NCBI RefSeq assembly: GCF_933775445.1
Contig: NC_065874.1
Coordinates: 13,783,001-13,847,000, forward strand
Length of the DNA stretch: 64,000 nt
DNA from: Argentina anserina
Lineage: Eukaryota > Streptophyta > Magnoliopsida > Rosales > Rosaceae
Direction of reading: 5' to 3'
Shown here: piece by piece, positions 45,550-58,698 of the stretch
Position numbering within the stretch: the stretch's first letter is position 1
How the letters are laid out: every line of letters begins with the position of its first letter
Position numbers and translations under genes: made by a program
The notes under the pieces: generated by a model
What the model was told of the DNA's origin: nothing
The model's database searches: none
The model's input: only the letters and a program-made list of their open reading frames with translations

Positions 45550-48500
45550 ATGATCCTCAAGAAGTTCTTCAGCAAAATTTCCCAATATGTTCCTGCTTCC
45601 TTCAAACACCCACCCTCCTCCGCCTCCGCCTCCGCCTCCGCCGCCGGATACCTGGTCGTCGCCCCCCGTTCCGGTAATCCTCGCTCTGAACTCTTTCTCT
45701 TCGTTTTCGTCACTATTAGTAAGCAATTGAAACCCTAGATAATCGGCTCAGGCTTGTCGACTTCTTCAAATTGAGATGAAATAATGCTTTAGGCTTCTTC
45801 TTCTTTTTTTTTACCGTTGGTTGATTCAGTGGCTTTTGTTGTTTCTTATCGTGTGAATTTCATCTTTGAATGCAGAAGATTCGTTTGGGGACATAAGTTC
45901 AATACTGCAGCAGGGTAAGTTTGTTTTAGGGAGTGTCGGCATTGGTACTCATAGCGTGCCTATTTGTTTTGTTTACAAAAGCATGGTCACTTTTATCTAT
46001 GTGCTTCGAAATGTATGTGCCATGAGTCTTTGTATCTTTGTATCAGGTGCTGGTGATCGGCATCCCCATAGAATCGATGAATCTTCGCAGAGAGAAGTGG
46101 AGGTACCATGGACTCCAAATCTACCAACGAGTGTGGATGCATCAAATCGCAAAAAGGAAATTGCTCTCTATAGGAGGCAGAGGTTTAATTCCAGCACCCA
46201 CCAGAATGGTCGCTTTAGTAATCTGATGGAGATGTGTACCAGTAAGCTAGGGGGTGGAACCACTGTGGAAGTGTTTAAAAGATTGGGAAATAAATCTAGT
46301 CTCCAAGAGTGTAATGCATTGATACAAAAATGCGTAGATGAGGCTAGGGTGGCTTCTGATGAAGTAGTTGCAGGAAAACATATGCAGATTGCTTTCCAAG
46401 TATTTGAGTCACTTAAGGAACGGGGTTTCCCACTCGAAGAGCAGACTTATGGTCCGTATCTTGAATATCTTATCGACATGGGCATGACAGAAGAATTTTC
46501 CTCATTCTGCAGGGATATTAAAAAAGAAAACCCTTCATTACTTCCGGCATTAGGTTACTATGAGATGAGGTTATGGATCAGAGTCAATGATAAGGAAAAG
46601 ATACAAGAGCTATGTAACGGCATTGAGAGTCATGTTGGAGAAAACAAGTCGATGTTACGAGGTAAGTGTGTAGTGTGTACACTTATCCCGCTGTCGATAA
46701 CTTTTAGCCTAGTTTTATATTCTTAACTTTTGATTGCTTATATGGATCGTCGGTCAGTCATATTAACTATTTTCTCTAGTAATTGCAGTTGTCTCTAACA
46801 TTCCTTGCCATTTGGTTCACTTAGTCATGCCAAATTCTATAATGCTAGATTGCTCACTGATACAAAGAATATAAATTAAATATCTATTGAATTTAAATGG
46901 AGTGAGTGACACTATTGTTTTGGAATAGCTATCTATCCAGCTATATATGGATGCCAATATCAATTTTGATTGATTATTCAGATAACAACTCTTATGTATG
47001 TCATGGTTGCAATTTACTATATATCTTGAGTGATGTGTCAAGCATCTAGGTTATCAAATGTATCCACCCTTGTTACGTAGTGCATCTGTAATCTGGATTT
47101 GAGAAATGGATAATGGTCTTTTCTAAACCTTACCAAGGTGTTTATCATAACTACACAGCTCTTGCATTTGACATCAATGCAAAGTTAACTGGATTTTAAC
47201 TTGTGTTGTAGTGAAATATCTGTTAGCACTTTTTGAAAATGACCGGGCGGAGGAGATTGAACAGCTGTTACAAACGATGGACATCACAAAGTTCTCATCA
47301 AAAGATTTGGTACGTATCTTTAAATGCCTGGGAAGGCCGCAATTGGAGTCTTTTGCAGAGAAATTCCTTCTGGAAATTAAAGAACGTGGTATGTTCATTA
47401 TTGATGGTGTTCATTAATTCCATAGTATTTGACATTTACGACCTGAAAGTGCTCAGAGATACCTCTCTCTATTTTCCTTGATGCAGACTGTGCAGCAGAG
47501 GAGAAATCGAACTTGATCTATATTTATGTTGTTGGCATTCCAAATTTAGCGGTGAGGATCTTCTCATGAATGATGCTGGTAATGTTCTAAAGTCCACAAT
47601 TACAGGAGGCTCTTCTGCTTTTCATGCAGTTTGCTTCTTGGTAAAAATTGGGCAGAATTGTCTTATATGAACTGCTGTTAGTAGTAGTATAATCATACAT
47701 TTTTCTTTGCTATAACCATGATAAAGCCATGGCCAGACCACTGTTTTGACCCAGCCGCTTTTGGAAAACTCTACCAACGAGGTGAACTCCTAATATGTTT
47801 TTTTTTTTGAAAACGAACTCCTAATATGTTAATGTGCTAGAGTCATACCCTTTTAGAAAATGGGTGTAAAATTTCATGAATGAGGCATACACCACGATTG
47901 TGGCAAAATCCTTTTCCAAACTCTGTGCTGCAGAGATGCCCTGAGCACTCTGTACTGATGTGGACATCTCTTTGAACATGTGAAAGGACTGACTGACTGC
48001 ACTAGATCTTTCCATGTTTCTGTACTTAAACGTTAAACTTCTCCGGATTCTCAAAAAAGGAAAAAAAATCCATGTGGTTTGAAGGTCATTAATCTAGCTT
48101 TATGGGATTTTGGTAAGAAAAGGGGATGTGATTGAGGGCTACTTTTTTTCCTCTAGAGGTAGGAGTTGATGAATAAACGACTTAGGTTAAGATTGATTTT
48201 ATCAAACTTTGCATTCCTTATGAAGTTCAGAGCGCGAGGAAATTTAAACCAAATATATGTGGAAACAAATGTCTTTTGTGGAAAAATGAATCATAAGTTT
48301 CTAAGTTCATGTGTCTCATAATTGAATTAGAGATTGTGTGCTTTTGTTAACATTATGTCTAGCTCCATTCTCATTTGGGTTTATTGTTGTCAGCATGTTA
48401 TTTTTCTGAGTTTGTCTTGATTAAGTTCATTTCTTCTCAATAAAACAAAAACTAAAAAATGTCGTTGCCTCACTATGAGAAATAAAATACTTGTTCGGAC

Positions 48501-51500
48501 CCTCTAGATCTTGAAGATCTAACCTCTGGAGAAGTATTTTTTTTCCCAACTAGTCAAAGGCCATTTCTTATTTTTTGAATGATACGTATTCTTGGTTATA
48601 GATATATAGTATAAAGTTTTACTGTCTGCAAACAGCTGCATGACATACTTTCCACATTAAGTCTGTAATTAAGAATTATAGAGTTAGTAGATGCCTTGAT
48701 TTGCTTATGTTAATTCAGAATTGGCTTTTATGTATATGATGTATCTCAGAAGAGTTGGGCTTATACAAATCCTGGGTGTTTCAGGTTGAGGATGTCATTT
48801 CAAAATTTAGAAACTTGCACACAAAACTTGAGATGATACCTTCATCTGAGTCTTATAAAGAGCTTATCATCCACAGTTGCAATTCACTTAAGGTAAAAAA
48901 TTAGTTTTTAATATAAAATAATAAGAACAGTAAATTCTATAATTTTTCTCTTTGTTTTCACTTAAAAAAAATTGGCAATCCTGTATATTCTCAAGAAAAT
49001 TTGTTTAAAGATTTTCTAACATTTTTTCCTTTCCTTTTTTGTTTCCCTCATTTTCATAACCCAGGTGCATGTGGCTCTTGAGCTTGTGGATGAGATGTCT
49101 GAATTGGGTTTGGAATTTAAACTGGATGCATTACACCCCATTTTACAAGCTAGTATTACGAGCTGTGACTTTAACCTGGTTAGTTGCAGTATTTGACTTA
49201 TATATACTGTCCATGATATAGTATGACTTTTGCCAATGTAAAACGTTGCGACAATTTGGTGTAGAACTATACAATGTTGGTGCTATCTACGATGGTTATG
49301 GGCACCAGAACTTGGAAATTTTTACAGTAACAGGACCCTCAGATGAATACCTTTTATAGTTATTTGACTCACAGACAAAACCAAGACCCTTGCTTTATTC
49401 AGACAGAAAAAGAATATTTTCCATACTGGATTAACATCTTCAACCTTTAGCTTCATTGCCCCTCGTCTCATATAAGTTTCATTAAAAAAATAATTACCCC
49501 GAACCTACGCCTTATGTGGCTGTTTTATAATTTTAAGAGTGTAAAACAATCTGGTGTACTCTTTTTTTTGTTTGCTGGTAAACAGCATGGTGTCAGTTTA
49601 AAAGTTAGGTTGAGCTGCTAGTTTCACCCTTCATAACCTAACACAATTAATCCAGCCTGTTGATAATCAAGTTTTACATCATGATAATAATTGATTATAC
49701 CAAATTGCGTACTTGAGTCGTGGTGTTGTTGGAACTCGGAAGAAGGGCAATACTGTGGATAAATTTGATTGGTGGGTTGAGTCTGAGCCTGTAGTGGATG
49801 TAGAACATCCTTTTTATGTACTTATCCCCAATTCAGACATACATCTCCCATGTAGGGTACCCAATTCATATACTACAGAGCTCCTAATACTTGTGTTCAA
49901 CCACCAAGTTTCACCAAAGCTGTAAATTCTTTTCTTCTGTTCAACCCGAAAGGTGGAATGCGCATTTTGATGTAATAATTTGTCACAATATAATTGTTGA
50001 TTGTTCTCCGAGCTCCAAACTTATTTTAATCATCTTAAATAGAGCTCTTCTACTCCATTAGAGGTCAATTTGAGTAACTTTCGTGGTGTTTTAACACAGG
50101 AATGTAATCTCTACCATATTAACTTGATGTTCCATAGCATGCAAACAAATTCAGTGTTTTGTTAAAATTTAAATTCAAAGTTGGAAGAGTTTACTCTTGT
50201 TGGTGGATGAATTGGCCTTGAAGGTTAAGATGAAAGACCTCATGATAACATTTTCAGCATCTAAAAGTTTGAAGGTTAATAGGGCCAGACTGGCAGAGTA
50301 TTAATGCTGTTAGCCTAATGGTATGATTTGGACCATGTGACATATGATGCTTAACAGTCGCTGTATGTTGGACGAGTACTTTAAATGACTTCTAAATGTT
50401 GATCGGCTCTAAAATCATAATAGTGACATAAAGATATCCATACCTCTTCTGGCTGTCTTCTGTCTAGTTATTGTGATGTGACTTTTGCCCTTCTTATTTT
50501 CAGGTTCACCAAATCTATTTGATAATTAACCGACGCAATTTGTCGCCAACTATTGAAACTTTCAGGATTATGATAAACCTTTGTGTGAGGATGAAGGATG
50601 TAAGTCTCTCTTCCTTGTTGCCTTCAGTGAAATATAACTCGACAATTTTGTAATGTGGAAGTTGAACAGTACCATACCTCAGCTTATCATATTTATTTTC
50701 TACTGCAGTATGAGGGTGCCTATCGCATGCTGAGTGATTCGAAGGAAATGAATTTGAATCCTACAGCTGCCATGTACAATGCTATAATGGTTGGATATTT
50801 CCGAGAGGTAACTGGTTCTTGGTCTAAACTAATGAGATCCATTCTATGCTAATTTATTTGGCTCACATGTTTTTCATATTCTCTCTTTTCTCCAGTTATA
50901 TAAATATTCTTACTATTTTTAATTTCTTAATTTAGCTGGGCATAATTGACATGATTTAGTTATTATTTAGCATGTTTTCTTATGCTGTTTCCAGTTTCCA
51001 TGATTATTGTGGTTGACACTTGACACTTCCTTTTTTCCTTCTTTTTCTCGCAATATTTATAGAAGAACATGTCCCGTGTGTCAATGGTTCTTAAACAAAT
51101 GAAAGAAGCTAAAGTAGAACCGGATTCTCAGACTTTCAGCCTTCTAATAACCAACTGCAACTCTGAAGATGACATAAACATGGTAATCTGAAATTCATAT
51201 TCAGGCAAAAGTTCCATATCTGATTTTCTGTTGTATCATGCAAAGTTCAACTTAAAATATTGCATTTGACACAAGTGGTTGGTCCAATTAACTTTACGAT
51301 TGTGATGTCAAAATATACTCATGTGATTGTAGTATTACAAAGAAATGACGCAATCTCGAATTCAAGTTACCAAGCAAGTTTTCATGGCTCTTGTAAATGC
51401 ATATGCAGCTTGTGGACAGTTTGAAAAAGCAAAACAGGTATACTGCTTCTGGACACTTTGATATACTTTCTGTATTAATCAAGAGTAGCCTGAGTAGGTA

Positions 51501-54500
51501 ACTTAGTGTAATGTAATTTTGATTGGACCTTTGTTCAATAAAAGTACATGTTGCAGATTATATTCTCACATTATTAAATATGACTTTAGATTAGTTTGTG
51601 TTCATATATTTTGCTGGCTCCATTTTGGATTGATTCTAAAATTGCTTTTGGACTATGAAAAGCTATTCTGTCTTTCTGACAGTGGTTATTGTGAAAAAAA
51701 AAGTAGACTTGTTTTAGGAGACGGAGCACTTTTTGGTGGATTTTTATAAAGCAGTTGATATGTGTTTTGTGTATACTAAAGTGATTTGACACAAAACACT
51801 TTTTTTTTTGTGTAGAAAATCTTTATGTGCTGCTAAAAACACCACTTTGTGTGGAAGCTTTGCAACACATGCACATCTAGAGAAATCATCCCAGACGGTT
51901 GCTTTCCCTGTGTACTATATGAAAACTCTTTACAAGCTGTATCTATTATTTTATTTTGTTCTTTTATCTTTTTAACTCTCTAAAAGCCATCCCAAACAGT
52001 GTTTCCTTCACTGTGTTAAATGTTGGCAGTATGCAGCCATTCATCAAACCTTTTACAGAAATTTGACATAAATCTCATTTCCTGCCAGAGTTGAACAAAA
52101 CAATATAGTACTCCTCCAAACTTCTTTTTTATATTTTTCCAGTGAAGTAAATTCTTTCCTTCTCCATAATATTCACTAAAGAACTTTTTGTTGGAGGGCA
52201 GGAGAGCAAGTAATTTTATATCGTCTCTTTTCTCTTTCGGTAATAATTCTTTAATTCATGTGCTTTAGCATTGTTACCCTTTTTGTAGTGTTATCAGTGC
52301 ATCCTTCTTATGATTTCGTATTTGCCTATATACGAGGATTTAGTGTTCTCCTCAATCCTTACTAATTATTGATTTTTAACCATAACTTTACGAGATTATT
52401 AATTCTGTATAATGTATGGTACATATTCTTACTGATTCTTTCACATGTAGGTACTTTTAGACGGAGGGATTCCAATAAAGAGCTCCAATGAAATTAAAAG
52501 CGTGCTCGTCCAAGCACTTGCGTCACATGGGCAGTTGTTTGATGCATTTAGTATATTTGAAGAGATCAAGCAAGATGGATACCGTTTGGAGCCGAAAGCT
52601 GTTATAAGTCTCATTGTAAGTCTTTAATGCTTAAAATTTGTGATCTTTTTTTTTTTGCGAAGTTATGCATGAGATTATTGTTGTGGTAAAAAAAAATTTT
52701 AATTATACGTCAATTTTCTCTTAGGAGCACCTTCAAGCGGATGAAGATGCATTAAGCAAATTACTCCTTCTACTTGATACAGTAGAAGATCCAAACTATT
52801 GGTGCGATGGTTGCTTGAGAACTATCTCATATTGTGTTCGCTACAAACATTTAAGGTCAGTAGTTGTTAATAATTTAACATTTCACACACACTATATATA
52901 TATAGGGCTCTTCAGGTGCGGACGATTCCGGCGACGGCAGGCCGCAACGGTGCGGCGGACCAGCACAGTTGCACTGCCCACCTCCCGGCGACGGTAGGCC
53001 GCAACGGCGCGGCGGACCAGCACAACTGCAGTACCCACCTCTCGGCGATCCCGTCTGTGCCGGTCGGAGCTCCATCGGCAATCTACGGCGGCCGTAATTT
53101 GCAAAAATCAAGTTTCTAAGCAGATTCCGGCGATTTTGCGATTACGGCCGCCGTGGGTTGCCGATGGAGCTCCGATCGGCACAGACGGGACCGCTGAGAG
53201 GTGGGGAGTGCGGCTGTTGCAGTCTTCCCCGCCGTTGCAGTCTGCCATCGCCGAAATCGGCGAATCCGTACCTTACGTAAGGTACGGACGTCCGCACCTG
53301 AAAATTCTCTTATATATATATTATATATGTATAGAGAAATTCTCAGCTGCGGACATCCGCATGGTGTGGATTCGGCGATTTTGGTGCCCGCAACGACGGC
53401 GCAGATGGTGACAGCTGTGCTCCCCCCTCCCGACGCTCCTATCTGTGTTGGCCGAAGCTGCAACGCCGGCCCACGGTGGCTGGAATCTCGAAATCTCCGC
53501 ACGCTGCCTAGAAACTTGAAATTTCGAGATTTCGGCCGGCGTTGTAGCTCCAGCCGGCACAGTCAGGAGCGCTAGGAGGAGAGGAGCACGGCCGGCACCA
53601 TCCACGCCGTCGTTGCCCATCGCCGGTCCCCGAATCTGCACCGTGCAGACGTCCGCAGCAGAGACGGACTGTATATATATATGTACATTTTTCTCATTTT
53701 CTTCCCAACTTAAAAACTGGCCTTTTCATGTTCCATATAGATTTGAATTAAAAAATATTGCAATTTCTGAAATTATGGGCCTTCTGGGTCTCCACCCAAA
53801 CATTTGGTTTCCTTTTAATGCTCCAAATTCAGTCATTTCAATTCATTTTATTAATTTTTCCTCACCAAATTTTAATGTCTCTCTCTCTCTCTCTCTCTCT
53901 GTTATTGATTTAGACCTGCCATCAATTTGATTGAGCAACTCAGGGATCAAGTCTGCACTGACGAATTAACTCTGGAAGTAATTTTTGATAAGGTTTGTTT
54001 CTATTTGCTCAGAATTGATGTGTAGATCTTATTGTGGAAGCAATTTTCCGTGATTTAATTAGATTATTCTCTACTTTTGGATGATCACATTTTCAAATTT
54101 TGGGTACCTATTTGAGAATCTATATTAATTTCTTATCTATGACCTCTATTTGAACCTTCCGCTTTGATATTCATCAGACACCAACTTTTTTTTTATGATT
54201 ATGTATCATGTATCTGGCAAATTGTTCTATGTTTACCCCCAAAAGCCCAAGATTCATCAGTCTAGTCATATTGTCTTATTCCAACCCCATTCACCCACAG
54301 TGGCCGATCACCTTAATCAGCATCACCAGCTGTCAACAGGCACTAGGAGTCCCCATCAGACGGATGGCAGAAGAAAATAGTCACAATGATGATGAGGATT
54401 AGGTGGTAGTCACTGAATCATACTTTTGCATTATTTTCAGTAGCAAATAGGAAGTCATTTGTGAAGTTTGTGGTCTAAAATAACCAAGTAGGAGGTAGAA

Positions 54501-55162
54501 AAAAAAATGTTTTTGTGCCAACTGAGTGGCTGGACAGACTTTTGAGGCTTTACTGATAGCTAACTGTATGTCAGTATATTTATACATTCAGATGTCCATT
54601 TTATGAACGTCTGCATATTTTATACTGACTCTTGACCGTACACGGCTTATGACCATTTTGTAGGTGTTCTACTTCATCGCAGAATCCGAGTCTACATCTT
54701 TGCAGTTTGGCCTAGATTTGCTTCATGCTATGAAGAGTGAACTTGACCTCACCCCTTCACGAAAATGTCTTGATTTTCTTCTCCACGCTTGTGTCAGTGC
54801 CAAAGATCTGCAGAGTTCCCTATTTGTTTGGAAAGAGTATCAAGCCGCTGGCCTGCCTTATAACATTATAAGTTTCTTGAGGTAATTTTAGATTTGCTTT
54901 TGCTCTGGGTTGAAATTTCTGTCCTTGGAGGAAAAATGATTATATACCTTTTGGTCCAATCTTGAACTTTTGCAGGATGTATCAAGCCCTTTTGGCCACA
55001 GGCGAGCTAAAGGCTGCTAAGATTTTGGAACGTAAAATACCTAAAGATGATCTTCATGTTCGGTCTATCATTGAAGCATGTCAATCGACTTATTTAAAGA
55101 AGACGGACGGAAACAGAGTGACAAAGAAAAAGAAAAAGAAAGAGAAAAACAACATTATGTAG
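45550..55162 (+). CDS. pentatricopeptide repeat protein (At4g04790/At4g21880 type), 16 exons
   Basis: Exons: 45550-45673, 45876-45914, 46047-46661, 47212-47388, 47487-47551, 48785-48892, 49065-49178, 50504-50599, 50709-50807, 51063-51182, 51333-51437, 52451-52615, 52725-52855, 53914-53992, 54664-54881, 54976-55162. All have GT-AG junctions. The sum is 2442 nt, giving 813 residues. The N-terminus is basic and Ser/Ala-rich with few acidic residues, as expected for mitochondrial import. PPR-like helical pairs are visible, for example AYRMLSDSKEMNLNPTAAMY and VSMVLKQMKEAKVEPDSQTF. The C-terminus is a lysine-rich tail. Known: PPR proteins bind organelle RNA and act in its processing or translation. 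Most plant PPR genes lack introns, so this multi-exon member is of a minority class. Name assigned from memory of that class. Confidence 0.9.
52905..53320. mobile_element. GC-rich palindromic foldback element A, in PPR intron 13
   Basis: Left and right halves are inverted copies around a centre near 53110. The left inner arm (ccgtctgtgccggtcggagc) matches the right inner arm (gctccgatcggcacagacgg). Tips read cttcaggtgcggacg and gtccgcacctgaaaa. The left arm contains a direct duplication of a 57-bp unit near 52927-53040. TA-rich tracts flank it. No coding capacity. Confidence 0.88.
53332..53680. mobile_element. GC-rich palindromic foldback element B, in PPR intron 13
   Basis: Arms on both sides of a centre near 53510: gaatctcgaaatctccg against its partner aatttcgagatttcgg, and ctgcggacatccgcat against gcagacgtccgcagc at the tips. 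It lies about 12 bp after element A, with a TA tract between. Confidence 0.82.
53876..53902. repeat. (CT)n microsatellite beside a splice acceptor
   Basis: About 12 CT units end roughly 12 bp before the AG acceptor of PPR exon 14 (53914). They extend its polypyrimidine tract, so length changes could affect splicing. Confidence 0.85.
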
Positions 55163-55634
55163 GAATGTATAAATCATCATCTTTTGTATCAGAACCTGAA
55201 CAAATAAGTCAGATAAGGACCTTCATGTGGGATTAGTCCCATTCATCTAATTTAAATTCTACAAATGCTGGTTCTAGTATCTATATTATTAGTGCCCATT
55301 GTTTCAGAGCAAGCTGTATAATTCACTTCTTCCCGGCTTTAAGAATACTCGCTATGACTGTCCTTTTCTAAAATGAACATTGCAGATCACTTTTCAGACA
55401 GAAGATTTGAAGCTGCATTCTTCTCCTGTAACTACCATCTGATTTCAGTTTACACATCAGATAAAGTTACTCAACTCTAAGTGAGTGAATATATTTCTCA
55501 TTCGCAAAATCTGACGAAGTCGGTAAGAGATCGATTTGCGAAAATCTAATGTACAAATCTAAGCTTTTTTCTCTGATTCTTTTCATCATAGGACCAAAAC
55601 AATTTAATGAAGAAGATTGTTCTTGATTTAGGCT
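55163..55634. other. gap between convergent PPR and plastid-protein genes
   Basis: AT-rich 3' flanks of both genes. No further feature was recognised. Confidence 0.6.
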
Positions 55635-56288
55635 TTAAAACGATAAAGCAACAAGTATAGCTTGCCTGCACCTAGCCTTGGCCTGCTCAAGCCTCTCACT
55701 CAATGTCTCATCCTTCACTGCAGCCTTCACCATAACCATGTCCATCTCCATCAGCTTCAGCACCCTAAACAATTCAGTCACCATTCTATCTTCCACCTTG
55801 CCTTCATCTCTCAACACTTCTGCTTCCTCTCTTGCTCTCTCAGCCACAATCTCTGCAGCCTTCACCAGCAACTCTCTGGACCCGAATTCTCGCCCCATTA
55901 AGCCCTCCAACTTCTCCAGGAAGTCAGCTATGACATACCCTACTGGCTTCTCTAGTGGAATCTTCTTGGTTCTCTTCCAACCAATCTCAAAGTTGGGTGG
56001 CTCCGGCATCACCAGGCCAGTTGAGGACTTCCTGTCTCGGGTGATTTCCGATTTTCGACGCTTTTCAATTGGAAATTTATCTGCACTGGTGGTGGTTTCA
56101 GAGTTTGGACTTGGGAAGTCAGGTTGAGTAGTGTCTGGTTCAGTGCATTTGGTGATGAACAAGTAGTGTTTTCTGGGTGGTACATGGATGTATTGCTGTG
56201 ATGGGATTTTGGAGGTTCGGGAGGTGAAGAAATGATTCAGAGAATGAGGGTTGGGATTGGAGAGGAATTGTGGGAATAATGAAGCCAT
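55635..56288 (-). CDS. putative plastid-targeted protein of unknown function
   Basis: A single-exon frame of 217 residues. Residues 1-50 are rich in Ser, Pro, Asn and His with almost no acidic residues, fitting a chloroplast transit peptide. Residues 100-217 are charged and helical: FEIGWKRTKKIPLEKPVGY, then VIADFLEKLEGLMGREFG, then RLEQAKARCRQAILVALSF at the very end. The frame uses a good ATG at 56288 and shows no lesions. I recognise the style of a conserved plant plastid protein but not a function. Confidence 0.75.
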   Translation of the reverse strand: MASLFPQFLSNPNPHSLNHFFTSRTSKIPSQQYIHVPPRKHYLFITKCTEPDTTQPDFPSPNSETTTSADKFPIEKRRKSEITRDRKSSTGLVMPEPPNFEIGWKRTKKIPLEKPVGYVIADFLEKLEGLMGREFGSRELLVKAAEIVAERAREEAEVLRDEGKVEDRMVTELFRVLKLMEMDMVMVKAAVKDETLSERLEQAKARCRQAILVALSF

Positions 56289-56697
56289 GCCTGGAGCTCA
56301 GAAGTGGGAACCAAACTCACGAGGGATTGAAGATAATAGTACGTCACTCCCATTATGTACGGTTGATATATTACCTTTACGTAATTTTTACTAGTGAATT
56401 TGACACCTAATTTTAACATTTAACCACTCTACTTCTATGAGTAATTTTTCCATATGAACATAGAATATACACATTACTATTATGTATTTATGATGCAAAG
56501 ATGGGATTCAGAAAAATGAAACCGTTACGGAAAAAGAAGATAAACATAGACAATCTGCAATGCTCAAAATTAAAACCCAAATTTATTTAACACTGCTCAA
56601 AATCTGTAATAGATGATACTTTCATTCATGCCAGCTAGTTATGATATTCTAGATATTACTTAGGCAACTCAAGGTTCCTTGAATTTTTGAATTACAT
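56289..56697. other. intergenic stretch upstream of the plastid-protein gene
   Basis: AT-rich. It holds the promoter side of the minus-strand gene. No motif is strong enough to call. Confidence 0.45.
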
Positions 56698-57959
56698 TCA
56701 ACGGAGTCCCTGCAAGTGCTTGGCAAGTTTGTAGCTGAAATATGCATCAATAGTTGCACACTCATCTGTTCCAGTGTAAGATCTGATCCCATATCACCCC
56801 AATTCGTCAATATCAGTCCATAAGGCCTCTGACCATTATTAAAAGCACGATATAAACTCAAATTTGAACCATAACGTGCAAAATCTCCTGCTCCATGCGA
56901 AGCAAGTAAGGACACACTGTATGTGCGACAATCACTTAGCTCCACCGCATTTCTAACTTCAAGTCCAAAGTCTTCTTTGAGTTTAATAAGATCCTCTTTG
57001 ATATGAACTCCGACAAACATGATATCCTTCATAAGCAGAAATGTCCCGAGCGATGGAGAAACCGAAGCAGAGTTAAGGTCTAATCGAATAAGGACGCAGC
57101 CAATACACGAGTAGAGTTTGATGAGTACCACCCGAGCTACAACTACGCCAGTAGTAGGCCTGTAAAATGGGCAGGGCAGAACCGGTCCGACCCTAAGATA
57201 TGAAGACCCACATACTACCCGGTTCATGTCTTTTTCAGCTCTAGGTGTAAAATGGATAGGACAGGGTCGGCTCTATCAAAATATGTGAAACTCGAGCCCG
57301 TCCTTTGGGCGGATAAAGTTTGAGCTTAAAAAGCTCGCCCATGGCCCGATTTACATTTGACCCGTGATTTTTAGATAATAAAATATTTTAACTTTCATTT
57401 GAACATTTTAATTGAGATAAGAGTTGAACTCATGAACCTATTCTTATAAGAATAATACATTTGCCGATTAAACCAACACAATTTGCTGGTTATATCAATC
57501 ACTCATAAATTAATAATAAAATTTGACATTGAAAATAGGTCGAGCTACAGGCCGCCTTATGATATACCATATGGGCAGGGCTTTGGGTCGGCCCAGGGCT
57601 TTAAAAGTATTATCCATACCTTACTCATTCTAAAACGGGTCGAGTAAAGCCCGCCCATTAGTTTGGACCGAGACAGCCCGCAGCTCAATTTTTTGGCTAA
57701 ATTTGGGTATACCCGTCAACTCTGAGCTTAATTTATAAGCCTAGCCAGTAGGGTTACGAGAACCATTGCATATGTCCACCATAGACCATTCTATGTCGAA
57801 ACCGACAACCATGTCTTTCTTCTCACGGATTTTCTTGGTAACGAGATGCAGGCAACGGTTGATTGAGTGGTGATCCGATACAACCTCGGTCACCACCTTG
57901 GTTTTATCCTTCATCACATAACTGAATCCTTGCAATGCTTCTTCACTTGGTGCCTCCAT
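56698..57959 (-). pseudogene. WRN-type 3'-5' exonuclease-like pseudogene, copy 1
   Basis: The N-terminal part (57959-57741) has DMVVGFDIEW, the first motif (D-x-E) of DEDD exonucleases. After the hAT-like insertion the frame resumes with the central motif near FVGVHIKEDLIKLK. Near 56755 the frame shifts; the other frame then carries ATIDAYFSYKLAKHLQG, which fits the last motif (Y...D) of DEDDy exonucleases, and ends at 56698. Known: plant WEX-like proteins degrade DNA or RNA from the 3' end. The reading is intact across the insertion site, so the insertion and the frameshift are the main lesions. Confidence 0.8.
57155..57743. mobile_element. non-autonomous hAT-like element, 589 bp
   Basis: It is flanked by a perfect 8-bp duplication GCCAGTAG at 57147-57154 and 57744-57751. 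Its ends are inverted: taggcctgtaaa on the left and tttataagccta on the right. Both 8-bp duplication and short tips fit hAT. The interior is rich in gggcggg/gcccgcc words but has no transposase. Confidence 0.92.
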
Positions 57960-58267
57960 TGGTTTGAGAGTGGCTCACTGGCTCACTGGCTCTGTGAGTT
58001 TCATAACCATGCAAAAGCCTTCTCTATTTATATGATCAGGGTAACGTTGTATATTAATGACTGCAACTACGTTTATGACCATTTGATTAATCGTTTTGGC
58101 TGTACGTTCTTATTCCCTTGGCTTCTGCCTCACCATATATTGTGACTCCTCATTTCACTTGAATTTAATCTCTACACGGGGATGAATCTACTAATAGCTC
58201 ATAATTAATCAGAATTATATATTCCTATTCAAACTTCTGCATCCGAAATCGATTGCAGTCAACTGAG

Positions 58268-58270
<3 letters not shown>
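57960..58270. other. intergenic stretch upstream of exonuclease pseudogene 1
   Basis: It contains three short ctggctca-type repeats near 57971-57992. No other feature was seen. Confidence 0.4.

Positions 58271-58329
<59 letters not shown>
58271..58329. repeat. (TA)n microsatellite
   Basis: About 29 units directly abut the palindromic MITE copy 2. A shorter TA tract lies on its other side (58650-58670). Confidence 0.95.
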
Positions 58330-58331
<2 letters not shown>

Positions 58332-58645
58332 CTCAAATAAGAAGGTCAGCACCCATGGTTTTGGTGCACATTTCTATTTTTAAACCATTTTTCGATCGAA
58401 ATTCTTCATTTCCATCGTCTAGTATCTAGATAATATTGTGTATATCATCTCTGCAAAATTTCTGCCAATTTGGTGATCGCTAAGATCCTCAAAATCGAAA
58501 AACAAATGAATTAACTGAATTCTGTCAAACATGAACCGTTCATGTTTTTAACAGAACAACACAATTTTGAGAGTCTTAACAATCACCAAATTGGCTGAAA
58601 TTTTGCAGAGGTGATCTACACAATATTATCTAGATACTAGAAGAA
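58330..58645. mobile_element. palindromic MITE, copy 2
   Basis: It matches copy 1 (29555-29945), with the shared tctagtatctagataatat and catgaaccgttcatg centre. The left tip (tctcaaataagaaggtc) matches the right tip of copy 1 inverted. The right arm is cut short after the tagatactag word, so the copy is incomplete. Confidence 0.85.
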
Positions 58646-58698
58646 TGGCTATATATATATATATATATATTTACAATGATTTAATGCATATAAGAGAA

